A stretch of 64,000 nucleotides of DNA, from contig CM049996.1 of the NCBI GenBank assembly GCA_016630955.3, positions 1,550,001-1,614,000 on the forward strand, read 5' to 3'. The stretch's first letter is position 1. Each line of letters starts with the position of its first letter. This stretch comes from Didymella arachidicola (lineage: Eukaryota; Ascomycota; Dothideomycetes; Pleosporales; Didymellaceae). This document shows positions 11,327 through 20,303 of the stretch, piece after piece. The position numbers were made by a program, and so were the translations under genes. The notes beneath the pieces were generated by a model. The model had not been told where the DNA came from. It made no database searches and worked only from the letters and a program-made list of their open reading frames with translations.

Positions 11327-12124
11327 ATGATTGGCTGTTGATATCTTTTTTTTCGCTAAGAACTTTTATATCTTCTATTCAATAAAAGGATTAGATATTC
11401 GCATATGCATTAGCAAATTCTTAGATTTTACGCCATCTGGAGAGGAAGCTGTTAACATAGCTGGTGACGCTGGTATGATGCGCAACGAAGCGGGGCAATC
11501 TGCACGTCGTATTAGATCTTGTCGCTGTGGCGAATGCCCGGCTCATTGCGGTTCCTCTTACAGTATATGCAGTGCATTCAATGAGTGGGTAAAGTTGTAA
11601 TGCGAGTACGGTCTATACCTTCGTGATCAAGGTTGCATAGTGGTAATGAAATTCTATACCGCAGACGAAGGTCCGAAGTGGTGGTCAGTTTAGATTAGAT
11701 CTCAGGGTCGATGAATTTGAAAAACTAGCCTATACCTACAAAGAGGCCAAGCAGAGCCAGAAGGAAATGGCGCAGCTTGGCCCATGGTATGGTCAGGCCT
11801 TCAGAACCACTCCGGATATTCCAGCAAGATCATTGTAGCCGACACAGGGCCTATCAGGTTTCAGATAGGGCGTTGAGAATTGTCGACTGCCTCCGGGTTT
11901 TCAGGTCTCAGTGCTTGTTTCTGGCTATTTCTGCAGGGTAAGGGCTGCTGTGAGCCGCGGATAGAGAAAATGCGAAGTAGATGCCAGTTTGCAAGATTAT
12001 CGAAGGTGACTACGATACAATTGAGATGTGCAAAATTCATCACTGCCCTCGCAAGCAGAGCCAGAAAGAGACAGCTTAGCTTGGTCCATGGTATGGTCAA
12101 GTCTTTTCATATACTGGAACGAAT
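11327..12124. other. Gene-poor, AT-rich stretch with a diverged direct repeat
   Basis: The first part (11335-11410) is T/A-rich. No domain is seen in any frame. A block near 11743-11803 recurs in diverged form near 12047-12107 (see the repeat entry). Confidence 0.5.
11743..12107. repeat. Pair of diverged direct repeats (about 60 bp each)
   Basis: Copy one is about 11743-11803 and copy two about 12047-12107. Both contain GCAGAGCCAGAA, then a variable A/G-rich stretch, then AGCTTGG(C/T)CCATGGTATGGTCA. The second copy carries small indels. They could be the remains of a duplicated exon or of an old element; no terminal structure is visible. Confidence 0.6.
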
Positions 12125-12394
12125 ATGACAAGTCCAATTCGCAACATCATTGACCGCACCACGAATGATGCGGTATTTCTTTCAGCGAAAGAGCAAAACT
12201 TACACGGAGCCGCTACACCCCACGAAAGAAAGGTGAATTACACTCCCGAAGATTTCAAAGTCGTTCAAGCCAAGCGATCAAACTATTGTCCAAGATCCCC
12301 AAAGCATGTGCAGTCGTACAGAGCAGCTGCCAAGAAAGCAGGCTATCCAGAAGCCATATTACTGAAGAAGGTGAAGGGTTCCCAGCGCGATTAG
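12125..12394 (+). CDS. Hypothetical small protein, uncertain
   Basis: An 89-codon frame beginning with ATG. The predicted protein is basic and hydrophilic (KVNYTPEDFKVVQAKRSNY), without membrane segments or a recognised domain. It lies directly after the second copy of the diverged repeat. No introns or homologues are evident to me; it could be a chance frame or a gene fragment. Confidence 0.2.
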   Translation: MTSPIRNIIDRTTNDAVFLSAKEQNLHGAATPHERKVNYTPEDFKVVQAKRSNYCPRSPKHVQSYRAAAKKAGYPEAILLKKVKGSQRD

Positions 12395-12495
12395 ATAGAT
12401 GCAAAAAAAAGGGGTGCACAGTTAGATCCTAACTCACTTCTTGTCTTTGATCGAAATTGTAGCGTTGGTGCACATAATGTGCATGTATTTTCGAT

Positions 12496-13469
12496 CTAGA
12501 ACGCCATCGCGCCACCATCCACGATGATATCCGTTCCATTGATATATCGCCCTGCATTGCTCACCAGTGTGATCAACGGCCCGGTCACCTCCCACGGATG
12601 TCCCATCCTACCCATTGGATTCCTACTATTCCAGCTGTTCCGCGCCCTCTCCAGCCCTGGCCCATCATTCAAAATAGTATCCATATACCCCGGGCTCAAA
12701 CAATTGACCCTGATACCGTAGCTGCTCCACTCCGCCGCCAGACTCTTCGCAAGACTCAGCAGCGCAGTCTTAGAGCTATTGTACGCGGCCTGCGGCTGCG
12801 GGAAGTTTGTGTGATGCGCGCTGATACTCGCCGTGAACGTGATGCTGCCGGGCGTACCCTGCTTCCTGATCTGCCGCGCGACAGCTTGTGCGCAGAGAAA
12901 ACTGCCCGTAAGATTGATGTCGTGGGTTCTCCTCCACTCGTCGGCGGCCATCTCAATGGCATGCGTGCAGCCCACGACGCCTGCGAAGCAACACAGCATG
13001 TCGATGTTGCCCAACACTTTTGCCGCGCTTTCCATGGCCGAGGCTATCTGCGCTTCGTCGCGCACGTCGACGGCCTCGGTCATGATGCGCCGGTCGGGGA
13101 AGCGTGCGTGCAGCTTCTTGATGCTTTCGAAAGCGGCGTCGGGGTTTACGTCCCAGAGAGCGAGGCCCGAGGCGCCGTGCTCAAGGAGGGCTTCTGCGGC
13201 TTCGAGGGCGAGAGTACCTGCTCCGCCGGTGACTGGGAGAGCGTTAGTCTGAGAGGCTGCCGTGGGCCATGGGTAGAGGGCGTATACCCTTGTGTTCACG
13301 TACTGATGGCATTGCCGTGGACTTCGAAGCGGAATTGTGCCCTCTCTGCTGGCTTGAGGTTGTCTGGTGGCGGACGCGCCTTCGTCAATGGGCTGTCTGC
13401 TGTCGACAGCGTCATCTCTGGCAGCTGCCTGTTGACGAGAGATGCTCTGTCTTCGCCGTCGCCTGCCAT
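12496..13469 (-). CDS. Short-chain dehydrogenase/reductase
   Basis: A classical SDR of 300 aa. Minus-strand exons are 13469..13304 and 13232..12496; the 71-bp intron has a perfect GTACGT donor. Splicing joins GNAI to ITGGAG, recreating the TGGAGTLAL dinucleotide-binding turn. An acidic Asp follows the second beta strand (LWDVNP), which usually means NAD(H) preference. The NNAG motif is altered to CFAG. The catalytic set is Ser in TASISAHH, Tyr206 in AAYNSSK and Lys210. The C terminus ends in the typical GTDIIVDGG motif. Relatives are annotated as sorbose- or sugar-alcohol-type reductases, but the substrate cannot be assigned. The 55-residue leader before the Rossmann fold is longer than usual. 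A 307-codon frame on the opposite strand is a shadow. Confidence 0.9.
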
Positions 13470-13960
13470 GTTGGAATCTGTATCTGCTGTGAATGTTCTG
13501 GGCGTGTCAGGAAATGCGTAAAGTCGAAGGAGAGTAGCTCGTCAGCGGTACTTTGGAATTGAATTGATTGAGTCTCAACTATTTCTACGCTGATGTCGGG
13601 CGACAGAAGTCCGTTGGTGAGCAATTGGAGCTTTCTTCGAGCTTGTGACGTACGAAACACGCCCCGCCATCTTCCCACGCTTCCCCACATCGTGTGCTCA
13701 GGGCAGGTTTGCCGAGCTGGGCTACCGAATCCATTGCACGACATCTCACGCGTGTACGAGGAGTGAATCGCAATACACGCGTCTGACTGATGTATTTTGT
13801 CCTGTCGGTTTCAGATAGGAGAAGAATTTCGGGAGAATCCGTCACATCACACAAGGGACATCCTTTGATCATTGCAATATCACACATGTCTTCGCCCACT
13901 GTATTTAGTGAGGATACTATTCTCGCCCGATATGGCTTGGTGCGCTCAAAGGCTGCATGC
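13470..13960. other. Intergenic, no gene seen
   Basis: Lies between the start of the SDR gene and the 3' end of the next minus-strand gene. Short frames on both strands lack domains. Confidence 0.5.
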
Positions 13961-16417
13961 TCAGTCATCCTCAGGCGGAGGTAGCGGAATACTGAAATCC
14001 TCCAAACTACCCAGTACCTGACTGCTACCGTACACGTTCTGCGTCCTCGCCAGCACCGGGCTGCTCCATCCCTCTAGAGCCGTCCTTGACGGACTTGGAA
14101 AGCTGCTGGGTATGAAGAGTGTTGGCGGCTTCTCCGGCGACACGGAAGGCGCAGTCTTCGATGCTCTGTGCGGTGTGGTGTTTGCACTGCTGACTCGCTG
14201 CGTCCTGTTCTTTCTGGGTGTGACTTCATCGACGGTGGTAGCTTGGCTGTGTTGTACCCGTGCAGATGAGGCAGGAGGTGCACGCGTCCTGGGGGCCTCG
14301 TAGCTGAAAGCGTCGGCGGTGGCATGCATACTGGAAGAGTTGGGTGCGCGAACATACTGAGAGTATGACAGCCACTCGTTCTGGAGCTGCTGTTCCGCTT
14401 TGCTTGAATGTGAATGCTGAGTCTCGTGGTCCGCAGAGGGAGAGCGGGGTACTTGCACAGGTTCGCCGTCCAGATCCGTGGACTGATGGACTAATGTTGA
14501 TGGGGGCTCGGGCACTCTGCGCTGTATTGTAGGCGGAGGGGTTGGCTCAGGCTCGGCATCTTCTTCATCGGATGATTCATCCCCGATAATCATTGGTGTG
14601 GATGGCGACTCCTCTTCTGCCTCTGCTTGGATCATCGGTGGTGTGCTTGGAATATTGTCCTCAGGCAACGGCGCCTGAGTAGTGAGATCTATCTGGCTGA
14701 TTCCATAAGCTTGTCTGAGAATGGGCGGCGATTCCTTAGATGAGTCCACAGCTCGCAATGACTGCGACTTTGCTGATGCACGCGAGGAGCGATATGATTC
14801 AAAATGCGGTCCATCGTCATCATAGATGACGGGCGCCCATGACTCTCCCAGCTCGGGTGAGGGTTGATAGGGTTGTGACCGCGTCAGTGGCTCTTCGGGT
14901 TCGACCGATGCAACTCGATTGTCATCTCCAAGGTCCCCGTCTCGATCGGCACATGCTTGGTCGATGCTCAGAAGCACAGCTTGCGTGTCGTCACCAATAT
15001 CCTGTCCACAAGACGTCTCGCCACTGTTTCCTGAGAGCTGTTGCGTGGCTATATCGTCATCAAATTCACTGCCTTCGTCTTCGGAGTCCTGAACAGTACT
15101 CTCGAACTTCCTCAAGTGAGCTGGAGGTGTAGGCTGAGCTGCGGGCTCTCGAAAGGTGGCCTGTCGACGCTTTGAGGGAGTTTCTGGAATCAGCATGACG
15201 TTGATATCACGCTTTCTCAGAGCAGACCCGTTGAACTTCTGAGGTGATATCTGAGTAGACAGAACAGACTCGGCGGGCGACTGTGAAGATGGGATCTCGA
15301 AGACCCGGCGCTTCTCGGGGGTGGAGAGAAGACTAAATCGCGACTTTGCAGACTTCTCGGATCCAAGTGCATTGCTGGATGGCTGTCGTGTCGCTAGCCT
15401 CCGAGGTGATTGTCGGGTCCTGAGCGTGGGCGCCTCGATGAACTGAGTTGGCTGGTAGTCGTCCTCGTCGTCATGAGCTCCAGTCTCGACAAAGTGCAAA
15501 ATCGAAGGCAGTTTTGGGAGTGCTGTGACCGAAAAGTCCTCTTCGTTACGGTCTTGATTTGTGTGGGAGTCCTCCGCAGCGTCATCAGATTGCTGGGCAG
15601 GCCCTGTCAAAGCCATATGTTCATCGACCTCGATGAGACCCTGTTGGACCAAGGACCGTATGACAGCATCATTACCCGTCTGAGTATCATCCAGATCTGC
15701 GTCCAGAACACTCAGCTCCTCAAGCTCTTCCTTGCTTAACCGTCCCATGCCAGGTATCATTTGTGTGAGGGTACGTTGCTTCTTGTCTCTTTCTCCCTCT
15801 ACAGTCGTACCGCTCCAGCTGGGTCGTGAGCGCCGCTTGACAGGCTTGAAGTCGGGCTCGTCGTCGCCAGAGGAAGGTCGCCTCCCGTCTGCGAAATGTG
15901 TCATTGTGGACTGTCGTCGAAGCGTGCGGCTGGATTCGTCCTTTGGCACATTTGTTCGTCTCCGGCGCTTGGAGACATTGACTGTGGAATGGTCCTCTGT
16001 CCCAGAATATTCTTGAGCCTCATTACTTTTCCGCTTCTTGCCCTTCTTCTTCTCATCTACTAGTGTACCTTTCTCATACTTCGTAGTCGCACCATGCTCT
16101 CCTGTCTCCTCTGCTTCTGTATCTTCTCCTCCTGAACTCTCACACATCTGCATTCTGTCCCGCCTCATCCTCTCGGGTAGGAACTTCATCTGCCTTGTAT
16201 CGACTCCATCTCGCTCAACTGGGTCCGGTCTGCGGACCGTCTTCCTCTTCTGAGGGAAGTGGACTTGCTGAGGTATCTTCTTCGAGTAGTAGACTTTGTA
16301 GTTGGCATCTTTGTTGCTCGTCCGTGTGCGTGGTGTCATGATTTGCGGGGTTGCATCGTGTGCTGCGTTGGTGTCAGGTTCGGCGCGTCGACGCGTAGAG
16401 AACGGATAGCGCGTCAT
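13961..16417 (-). CDS. Disordered, probably nuclear protein of unknown function
   Basis: A single-exon frame of 818 aa. Nearly the whole protein is low-complexity and hydrophilic, rich in Ser, Asp/Glu, Pro and Arg/Lys. Basic clusters such as KKKGKKRK and KRRRR would serve as nuclear localisation signals. A short conserved-looking block, RTLTQMIPGMG, is followed by a small helical segment (LSKEELEELSVLDADLDD and VIRSLVQQGLIEVDEH). Many SP/TP sites in the middle and C-terminal parts suggest control by proline-directed kinases. RTLTQM-type blocks recur in ascomycete nuclear proteins whose role I do not know. No enzyme domain is seen; no intron is needed. Confidence 0.75.
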   Translation of the reverse strand: MTRYPFSTRRRAEPDTNAAHDATPQIMTPRTRTSNKDANYKVYYSKKIPQQVHFPQKRKTVRRPDPVERDGVDTRQMKFLPERMRRDRMQMCESSGGEDTEAEETGEHGATTKYEKGTLVDEKKKGKKRKSNEAQEYSGTEDHSTVNVSKRRRRTNVPKDESSRTLRRQSTMTHFADGRRPSSGDDEPDFKPVKRRSRPSWSGTTVEGERDKKQRTLTQMIPGMGRLSKEELEELSVLDADLDDTQTGNDAVIRSLVQQGLIEVDEHMALTGPAQQSDDAAEDSHTNQDRNEEDFSVTALPKLPSILHFVETGAHDDEDDYQPTQFIEAPTLRTRQSPRRLATRQPSSNALGSEKSAKSRFSLLSTPEKRRVFEIPSSQSPAESVLSTQISPQKFNGSALRKRDINVMLIPETPSKRRQATFREPAAQPTPPAHLRKFESTVQDSEDEGSEFDDDIATQQLSGNSGETSCGQDIGDDTQAVLLSIDQACADRDGDLGDDNRVASVEPEEPLTRSQPYQPSPELGESWAPVIYDDDGPHFESYRSSRASAKSQSLRAVDSSKESPPILRQAYGISQIDLTTQAPLPEDNIPSTPPMIQAEAEEESPSTPMIIGDESSDEEDAEPEPTPPPTIQRRVPEPPSTLVHQSTDLDGEPVQVPRSPSADHETQHSHSSKAEQQLQNEWLSYSQYVRAPNSSSMHATADAFSYEAPRTRAPPASSARVQHSQATTVDEVTPRKNRTQRVSSANTTPHRASKTAPSVSPEKPPTLFIPSSFPSPSRTALEGWSSPVLARTQNVYGSSQVLGSLEDFSIPLPPPEDD

Positions 16418-16697
16418 CCCTACCTAATCAGGCATGTATGCCCCAGGCAGCCACGGCGCTTTCTACTGCACCCTACGTTGTCTTCCATATCGTCCATATC
16501 AAAGTGCAAAAATTGATTGTCGTTTCTGTATGTGCAAACCGTGGTCTCTGAACCTATCTGTCTCTTCGTCTTTACTGATGGCTACTGACAACTGCACGGT
16601 GTTGCGCTCTTGTGTGGCAACTTGGCATCTGGCACCACAGCCTAAACTTGCACCTTTGCACCTTTGATTTCATCCCCCAACATCTTCCAACCATTAT

Positions 16698-17360
16698 ATG
16701 CTCACAACAATGATTTTGAATCATCTGAGAGCCTCTGCCTGTAGGCTACTGCAGCGTCCTAAGCCCTTGCAGTCTGTGTTGCAACGAAGGCTAGTATGCA
16801 GCAACAACAAGGAGGTTAATACAGAGTGCCCCAGCAGGGCAGCAGCAGCAGTGCCATTATCTTCAACGCAATTCTGGAGCTCAATATCTGTCTGGAAACG
16901 AGCGGGGATCAACACCCTTCGATGCCTCGTTGGATGCACAGCTGGCGACTTCTCTGCCATGTGGTACCTGCAATCATTCCATGCTGACCTTGGGTTATCA
17001 ACCATCATGGCTCTATCCAGTAAGTGGACCACTAAAATCGATCTGGTCGGTTGCTAAGAGGGATCAGTGGTATCGGGCATCACGACCTCACTCCTCCTCG
17101 AGACTACTCTGCTCCGCATAGGACGTGACCATCTCCCCTGACCTGTAGCAGCAAAGACAGCCGCCGGGATGAGCATGATCTCCATGATCACCATGAAAGC
17201 GGCCGAAAATGCAGTCGACTTCCATCTCACGAGCGGCATGGTCCAGTTCGACTCTCCAGCCTTCTGGGGCGCTGCGATCCTCTCAGTAGCTGCAGGGTTC
17301 CTCGCACCTTTGCCTTATAACTACATCCGACTTCGAAAGTATGGTAAAGCATGCCATTGA
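16698..17360 (+). pseudogene. DUF4396 membrane protein with internal TGA
   Basis: Exons 16698..17019 and 17068..17360 (48-bp intron, GTAAGT donor, CAG acceptor) give a 204-residue protein of the DUF4396 family if one stop is read through. The first exon ends WKRAGINTLRCLVGCTAGDFSAMWYLQ (shown here in pieces: WKRAGINTLRC, VGCTAGDFSA) and the second continues with SGITTSLLLETTLLRIGRDHLP. Then comes TGA at 17139-17141 (codon 132), followed in the same frame by PVAAKTAAGMSMISMITM and the family hallmark FDSPAFWGA to the end YGKACH. The stop sits where I would expect Trp (TGG). Everything on both sides is conserved, so this is a recent single-base lesion or a sequencing error. The N-terminal 35 residues look like a mitochondrial presequence. 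The function of the family is unknown. Confidence 0.75.
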
Positions 17361-17549
17361 AACGCGGCGTCCTTGATCCAGTGTTGCGTTTTGGAGATTT
17401 ATGGTCAGGATCCCCCTTCGTCGCATTGACATACACTGACAGGACCTAGAGGTTCAGGACTTGACTGACTGGCTCAAGCGGATGAGATCACTTAAGAGAA
17501 TGCAGCCACAATAAGACACAAAAGCTGCACACGTAGACCCACCTCGAAC
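17361..17549. other. Short intergenic gap between two decayed loci
   Basis: No feature seen. Confidence 0.5.
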
Positions 17550-18084
17550 ATGACTCCACTCCAAGCAGACTTCCGGCATGCCTATGACTCAATTGGGCTC
17601 CATAGTCCCGAGCCTTTAGACACAGGCTACGACGGAGAAGACTACGGAGCCCTTCTCTCTTCCATCCACCGCTTCTTTTACCTCGAGAAAAAGCTCGTCA
17701 GAGAAAAGACTGCCGCCCTCCAAGACGAATCTATGAGTGGTGAACACAAGAAGTCACTACTTAGAGTGGAGGCTCATCCTACTACCTTCTTGCTGGGCAG
17801 GAGCACAAGCTAAGAGTCACACGCTGACTTCACTCATAGAGAATGCTGCGTGTAGTCTTGTGTCGGCAGCATTGGGCATCTTGGTCTACATTGAAGGTTC
17901 GGGGGAGTGGACTACAATTGCTGGTTAGGTACTGTTCGCTCTAGCGCTGGTGTACAAGGGTTTTGACTACGCTGCGTGCGTGCTCGAAGCGTGGTTCCAA
18001 GTCAGCGAGACAGAGTACAGGAGACTGGTGTCCGAGGCAAAGACCAGACTTGCCGCGACAGAATATTGTGGCCTGAAGAATTGA
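17550..18084 (+). pseudogene. Remnant of a small membrane-protein gene, uncertain
   Basis: A first coding segment from 17550 (MTPLQADFRHAYDSIGL) looks protein-like and ends near GEHKK. After a probable intron ending in TAG at 17838-17840, a second segment encodes ENAACSLVSAALGILVYIEG, a hydrophobic stretch. That frame meets TAG at 17926-17928 and then continues coherently (VLFALALVYKGFDYAACVLE and SETEYRRLVSEAKTRLA) to TGA at 18082. I could not find a clean donor for the first intron or an intron that removes the TAG. The coherent frame after the stop suggests a decayed gene; no family recognised. Confidence 0.35.
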
Positions 18085-18175
18085 AAATTAGCGCAGGAGC
18101 CGTTATGAGCTCGGAAAAGCAAATCCAAGGCCTTCAGGACTCCCTAGCTTATAATCCGTCGTCTAAGAAAACCTC

Positions 18176-19171
18176 TCAACTGACTCTATCCAGCCACTCA
18201 AATAAGGCCTCATGATGCCTCTCAATAGCCTGCGTTTGCGGCGCATGACCCAGATCATTCCACTCCACCAACTCCGCTCCCGGGATCTTCGCCGCAGTCT
18301 CCTTGCCCAGTATAGAGTAGTTACCGAGCTTCGCCTGAACAGCAGGTGGACTCCACGCCTTCCCGATTGCCGTGTTATCTTTGGTTCCAATCAACAATAG
18401 GGTCTTCGCCTTTACAAGCCCAAACTCATACGCCACCGGCTGCGTCAGCACCATGTCCGTCGTCTGCGCCATGTTGTACGCAAACGTCTCGCCTTCACCT
18501 GGCAAACGGTAAAGAGAGACGAGCATGTTGACCCATACATCGTATGCGGAGGTCCACGTGTTGACATAATAGGTTGCTTGTTGGTAGGTACGGATGCTGG
18601 TGTAATTGGTCTTGAGTTCATCTGTGTACAGGGTGTCGAGGGGACGCCAGGGGACACCGAGCGCTTTCCAGTCTTCCAGACCAATGGGGTTCGTAAGGAT
18701 CAGGTGCGTTGTCGTATTTGGGTACACCAGCGCGAAACGTGTGGCTAGCATTCCACCCATTGAGTGGCCGAGGACTTTCGTCTGCGATATGCCGAGCGAT
18801 TGCAGCAGGGAGTTGGTATTGTGAGCCAGCTGTTGGAGCGAGAATTGGTAGGCTGGCGGTTTCGAGGACTTGCAGAATCCGATCTGATCGGGAATTACGA
18901 CGCGGTAGCCGTGCGAGAAGAGGCGGCGCGCTGTGTCCTCCCAGATTGCGCCACAGAAGTTTTTGCCGTGAAGGAGCACGATACTTTTGTTCGTTGCATA
19001 GCTCGTCGGTGAAACGTCCATGTAGGCCATGGAAAGGGTCTGGCGCTGCGATGTGAAGTTATGGTATTTCACAGGCCATGGATACGTGTAGTTCCATGTA
19101 CTGGGTGGTACCACGGTCTGTCCGAGAACAGCGGAGACTGCTAGGGTAAGGAGTAATACTACTGATCGCAT
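18176..19171 (-). CDS. Secreted alpha/beta hydrolase
   Basis: A single-exon protein of 331 aa with a clear signal peptide (MRSVVLLLTLAVSAVLG). The frame extends upstream, but this ATG is the one that places the signal sequence at the N terminus. The fold is a canonical alpha/beta hydrolase: oxyanion region LLHGKNFCG, nucleophile elbow GHSMGG with Ser137, acid Asp265 in GTKDNT, and His309 in DLGHAPQ. It resembles the epoxide-hydrolase/haloperoxidase-like esterases with a lid domain (about residues 165-240). Several N-glycosylation sites fit a secreted protein. Substrate unknown. Its start is about 1.1 kb from the next, also secreted, esterase gene on the opposite strand. Confidence 0.9.
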   Translation of the reverse strand: MRSVVLLLTLAVSAVLGQTVVPPSTWNYTYPWPVKYHNFTSQRQTLSMAYMDVSPTSYATNKSIVLLHGKNFCGAIWEDTARRLFSHGYRVVIPDQIGFCKSSKPPAYQFSLQQLAHNTNSLLQSLGISQTKVLGHSMGGMLATRFALVYPNTTTHLILTNPIGLEDWKALGVPWRPLDTLYTDELKTNYTSIRTYQQATYYVNTWTSAYDVWVNMLVSLYRLPGEGETFAYNMAQTTDMVLTQPVAYEFGLVKAKTLLLIGTKDNTAIGKAWSPPAVQAKLGNYSILGKETAAKIPGAELVEWNDLGHAPQTQAIERHHEALFEWLDRVS

Positions 19172-20208
19172 GTTGTAGCTCAGACAAAGGGACACACGTC
19201 TGCATCGATGTGTGAGATTCGGGGATGTGTTATGAGGTCCAGCATCCTTGCGCTCGCGTACCTGGCATGCTGTGCGATGGCGTGTGCCAATCCTGATCAG
19301 GCCCGCTTTCTGTTTATCTTGATCGTTCATCCAACCAGGTCAGACAATATCGTACAAGGAGCGCGGAAACTGTTGAATTTCCACCAACCCCTGGCCCTCT
19401 GCTTCTGCCACGATGAAGCCTCTGCGAGCTGGTTATTGTGTATAGAATCCGACCCCGGAGGCGTGATATCTATGAGCACTGCATTTCGATTGCAGTTCTC
19501 CATGCCAGCTAAATGTATTCGGAGGCACTGGCGCACCTAGAAGATCAACCTCTGACATAATTAGTGTTCAAGTTGAACAAGCCTTGGTAAGGAAGGGGCG
19601 TAGCAGCCGCCTAGGCCGAGGAACGAAAGGCGGCCGTTGGCGCTTCGCGTGCAATCCTCAGCACCTCACACACCAACGTCCATCACTACAACGCTCTCAA
19701 CTACTGCTCTGACTAGGCATTGAGGACATCACTCCCGACGACCGGGTCAAATCTTCTCGCCACGCGCAGTCTCGTACCGTTGCCATGTAAGTAGCTCAGT
19801 GCTGCCTAAACGGATAAATTGCGCATGCAACCCCAGGGAATCCGCAAACAACGGCAGAGGAGCTTGTCAGCACAGCTTCCCGTCTGCGCAGCCGCATCTA
19901 TTATATTTGATCATTGCTACAGCTTAGAGCTTCATGAGACTGGTTGCGCAAATCGTGTTGCGACATCCTGCGCATAAGCTTGGATGGGTTGTGTTACAAA
20001 CGGCGACAACATTGGGCTTGCAGTTCTTCAATACTATATCGCGACTATTCAGCCTGACCCCTGGTCTAGTCACGATCTGCCCTGAATATCCGGGGAACCC
20101 GCACGTTCGAAATGCTTGTTATCAATAGCCTTACGTGGGTAACCTAGAGCCCGCTAGCTTCACGGCTGTTCATGTCAACATAGGTCGCCATCCGGGCGCC
20201 CGGTAGAG
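19172..20208. other. Divergent intergenic region between two secreted hydrolase genes
   Basis: About 1 kb with no gene recognised. It should carry the promoters of the hydrolase at 18176-19171 and the carboxylesterase at 20304. A short coherent stretch at 19720-19790 bounded by a TAG and a GTAAGT could be an orphan exon, but I cannot connect it to anything. Confidence 0.5.
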
Positions 20209-20214
20209 TATAAG
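20209..20214 (+). promoter_or_regulatory. TATA-like box of the carboxylesterase gene
   Basis: TATAAG about 90 bp upstream of the ATG at 20304, within GAGTATAAGATGG. Position and sequence fit a TATA element of a regulated secreted-enzyme gene; this is inference only. Confidence 0.4.
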
Positions 20215-20303
20215 ATGGATCGCACTCCCTAAACCTAGAGATCAGGCACTTCATCCTGCAATCATATCAAGAGCACGGAGGTTTGAACATCTGCCTCTTC
20301 ACG

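Noticed and set aside
12598..13521. 307-codon plus-strand frame
   Set aside because: It lies opposite the SDR gene, whose motifs and splicing are clear; its own translation has no domain.
19720..19795. Possible orphan exon bounded by TAG and GTAAGT
   Set aside because: The 67-base segment reads coherently (GIEDITPDD), but no flanking exon can be joined to it and no family is recognised.
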